From Pseudarthrobacter sp. GA104 (GTDB lineage: Bacteria; Actinomycetota; Actinomycetes; Actinomycetales; Micrococcaceae): a DNA stretch of 64,000 nucleotides. Within the stretch, counting starts at the first letter, position 1; every line of letters begins with the position of its first letter. The stretch covers positions 992,001-1,056,000 of the forward strand of contig NZ_WOWL01000001.1 of the NCBI RefSeq assembly GCF_009741265.1. The letters run 5' to 3'. Below the pieces are notes generated by a model, which searched no databases, was not told the DNA's origin, and worked only from the letters and a program-made list of their open reading frames with translations. The translations under genes were made by a program, and so were the position numbers. Shown here piece by piece: positions 63,274 through 64,000 of the stretch.

Positions 63274-63963
63274 TTACCCGGAGGAGGACGAACCTGAAGT
63301 CCCTGGGGTGCACGGTCGGCTGTTCGGGCCTCGTCGCGGCCTGCCCTGCCGCCATCCCGGGATTACCTCGTCAAGCTGCGCCTTCTTGGCTGGATCCAGC
63401 TTCCCGGCGCGCTCGTTCATGCGTTGGACGTGCAGCCACACACCCAGTACCCGTTCTCCTTGGTCATCGGTCTTGTTGTGCCGGGGCCAATCGTTGCCAA
63501 CAGCCCTGTAGGCAGAGACCTCAGCCAGACGCTGCTTCCAGCGCGCCTGGTCATCAGCCTGTTTTGTGGAAGGCCTGCTCCAGCCCGGAATCTCGTCGAG
63601 AGCCTCAGCGTAGATGGGGGACAGAGTGCCCTCTGCTGCTTCCTGACGGCGATGGTGCAGCCATGCAGTCAGAGCTTTTTCGCGGGCTGAGCGCCTTGTC
63701 GGCAACCGGCCCACGGCTTGGTAGAAGGCAATGATGTCTTCCAGGTTCCGCCGTCCCGCTGCTGTCAGCCGCTGCCGGGCTACAGGAAGCGCCGCCTGGT
63801 GCTCAGCCCTGATACCGGGTTCCTGCTTGGCGGCGATGGCCAGGTGATACCTGACCGTGGTTTCAGCGACGCCGGCGCCCGCGGCGATCTTCGGTGTGGG
63901 AATGCCGCGCCGGTACATCAGGACCCACTCAGGATCGGGGGCGGTGCGTCGGGTCTGGGTCAT
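63274..63963 (-). CDS. Helicase-associated-domain protein with N-terminal HTH
   Basis: 229 residues from ATG 63963. An N-terminal homeodomain-like HTH (PTPKIAAGAGVAETTVRYHL) is followed by two helicase-associated (HA) repeats: LEDIIAFYQAVGRLPTRRSA to ALDEIPGW, and RLAEVSAYRAVGNDWPRHNK to LDEVIPGW. HA repeats may bind DNA and are common in actinobacterial islands, often as isolated modules. The last 25 residues (RPRRGPNSRPCTPGTSGSSS) look like frame slippage, so the C-terminus may be truncated. Confidence 0.78.
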   Translation of the reverse strand: MTQTRRTAPDPEWVLMYRRGIPTPKIAAGAGVAETTVRYHLAIAAKQEPGIRAEHQAALPVARQRLTAAGRRNLEDIIAFYQAVGRLPTRRSAREKALTAWLHHRRQEAAEGTLSPIYAEALDEIPGWSRPSTKQADDQARWKQRLAEVSAYRAVGNDWPRHNKTDDQGERVLGVWLHVQRMNERAGKLDPAKKAQLDEVIPGWRQGRPRRGPNSRPCTPGTSGSSSSG

Positions 63964-64000
63964 GAGTATGGCGATGCCATCAGCGCAGGGGTTCGTCGTT

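Overview
The window is about 64 kb of high-GC DNA, roughly two thirds G+C over most of its length. Gene content and protein style point to a soil actinobacterium of the Arthrobacter/Pseudarthrobacter group: a GntR-FCD controlled gluconate operon, mycothiol-type DsbA reductase, DUF4383, GerMN lipoprotein, WXG100-type protein and many GTG/TTG starts. This placement is inferred from protein families; no rRNA or tRNA gene is visible.

1-50 kb is ordinary chromosome. It opens with the 3' end of a phoD-type phosphatase. Then come gluconate uptake (gntK-gntP with divergent gntR), an orphan cytochrome oxidase subunit I, a secreted lipase, a pRiA4b ORF-3-like protein, cspA, a flavoprotein monooxygenase, an alpha/beta hydrolase and an MgtA/B P-type ATPase. 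A block of envelope and secreted proteins follows (16-24 kb): two subtilases, one with five nearly identical VCBS-type repeats, two lipoproteins, a WXG-calpain-like protease with a frameshifted small partner, a hemerythrin protein and a metallophosphoesterase lipoprotein. At 24-30.7 kb lies a complete gamma-glutamylation pathway for an amine, probably ethanolamine: regulator, permease, glutamine-synthetase-like ligase, amidohydrolase, aldehyde dehydrogenase and SDR. Two matching palindromes that look like the regulator's operators lie upstream.

The 31-44 kb part carries a GGDEF-EAL protein, a GntR-UTRA regulator, a Gfo/Idh oxidoreductase with a sugar-phosphate isomerase, and a DUF1537 kinase fused to a PdxA-like dehydrogenase under a DeoR regulator. 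An IclR-controlled Asp/Glu-racemase-family enzyme with a MatC-type carrier completes it. At about 37.87 kb the last codons of a sugar ABC permease (minus strand) abut a kinase that has lost its N-terminus, which marks a deletion or rearrangement junction. Two related, covarying palindromes sit at 1.2 kb and 41.06 kb.

44-50 kb holds small housekeeping-like enzymes. From 50.2 kb to the right edge the window becomes a patchwork island: lower-GC genes sit among decayed 3' ends of genes whose intact relatives lie elsewhere in the window. The probable defence genes are a KAP-family P-loop NTPase, an unrecognised 390-residue protein and an OLD-like ATPase/TOPRIM gene with a frameshift. Around them are remnants of an alcohol dehydrogenase, a YCII protein, a cytosine deaminase, a GNAT acetyltransferase, phoD (two copies), a GntR-UTRA regulator and an excisionase-like HTH gene (one intact, two broken copies), plus a complete IS21-family element. 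The KAP gene lies between two phoD 3' remnants, and the 390-residue gene lies between YCII and deaminase remnants. Both look like cargo dropped into old chromosomal loci, and this is the most interesting part of the window.
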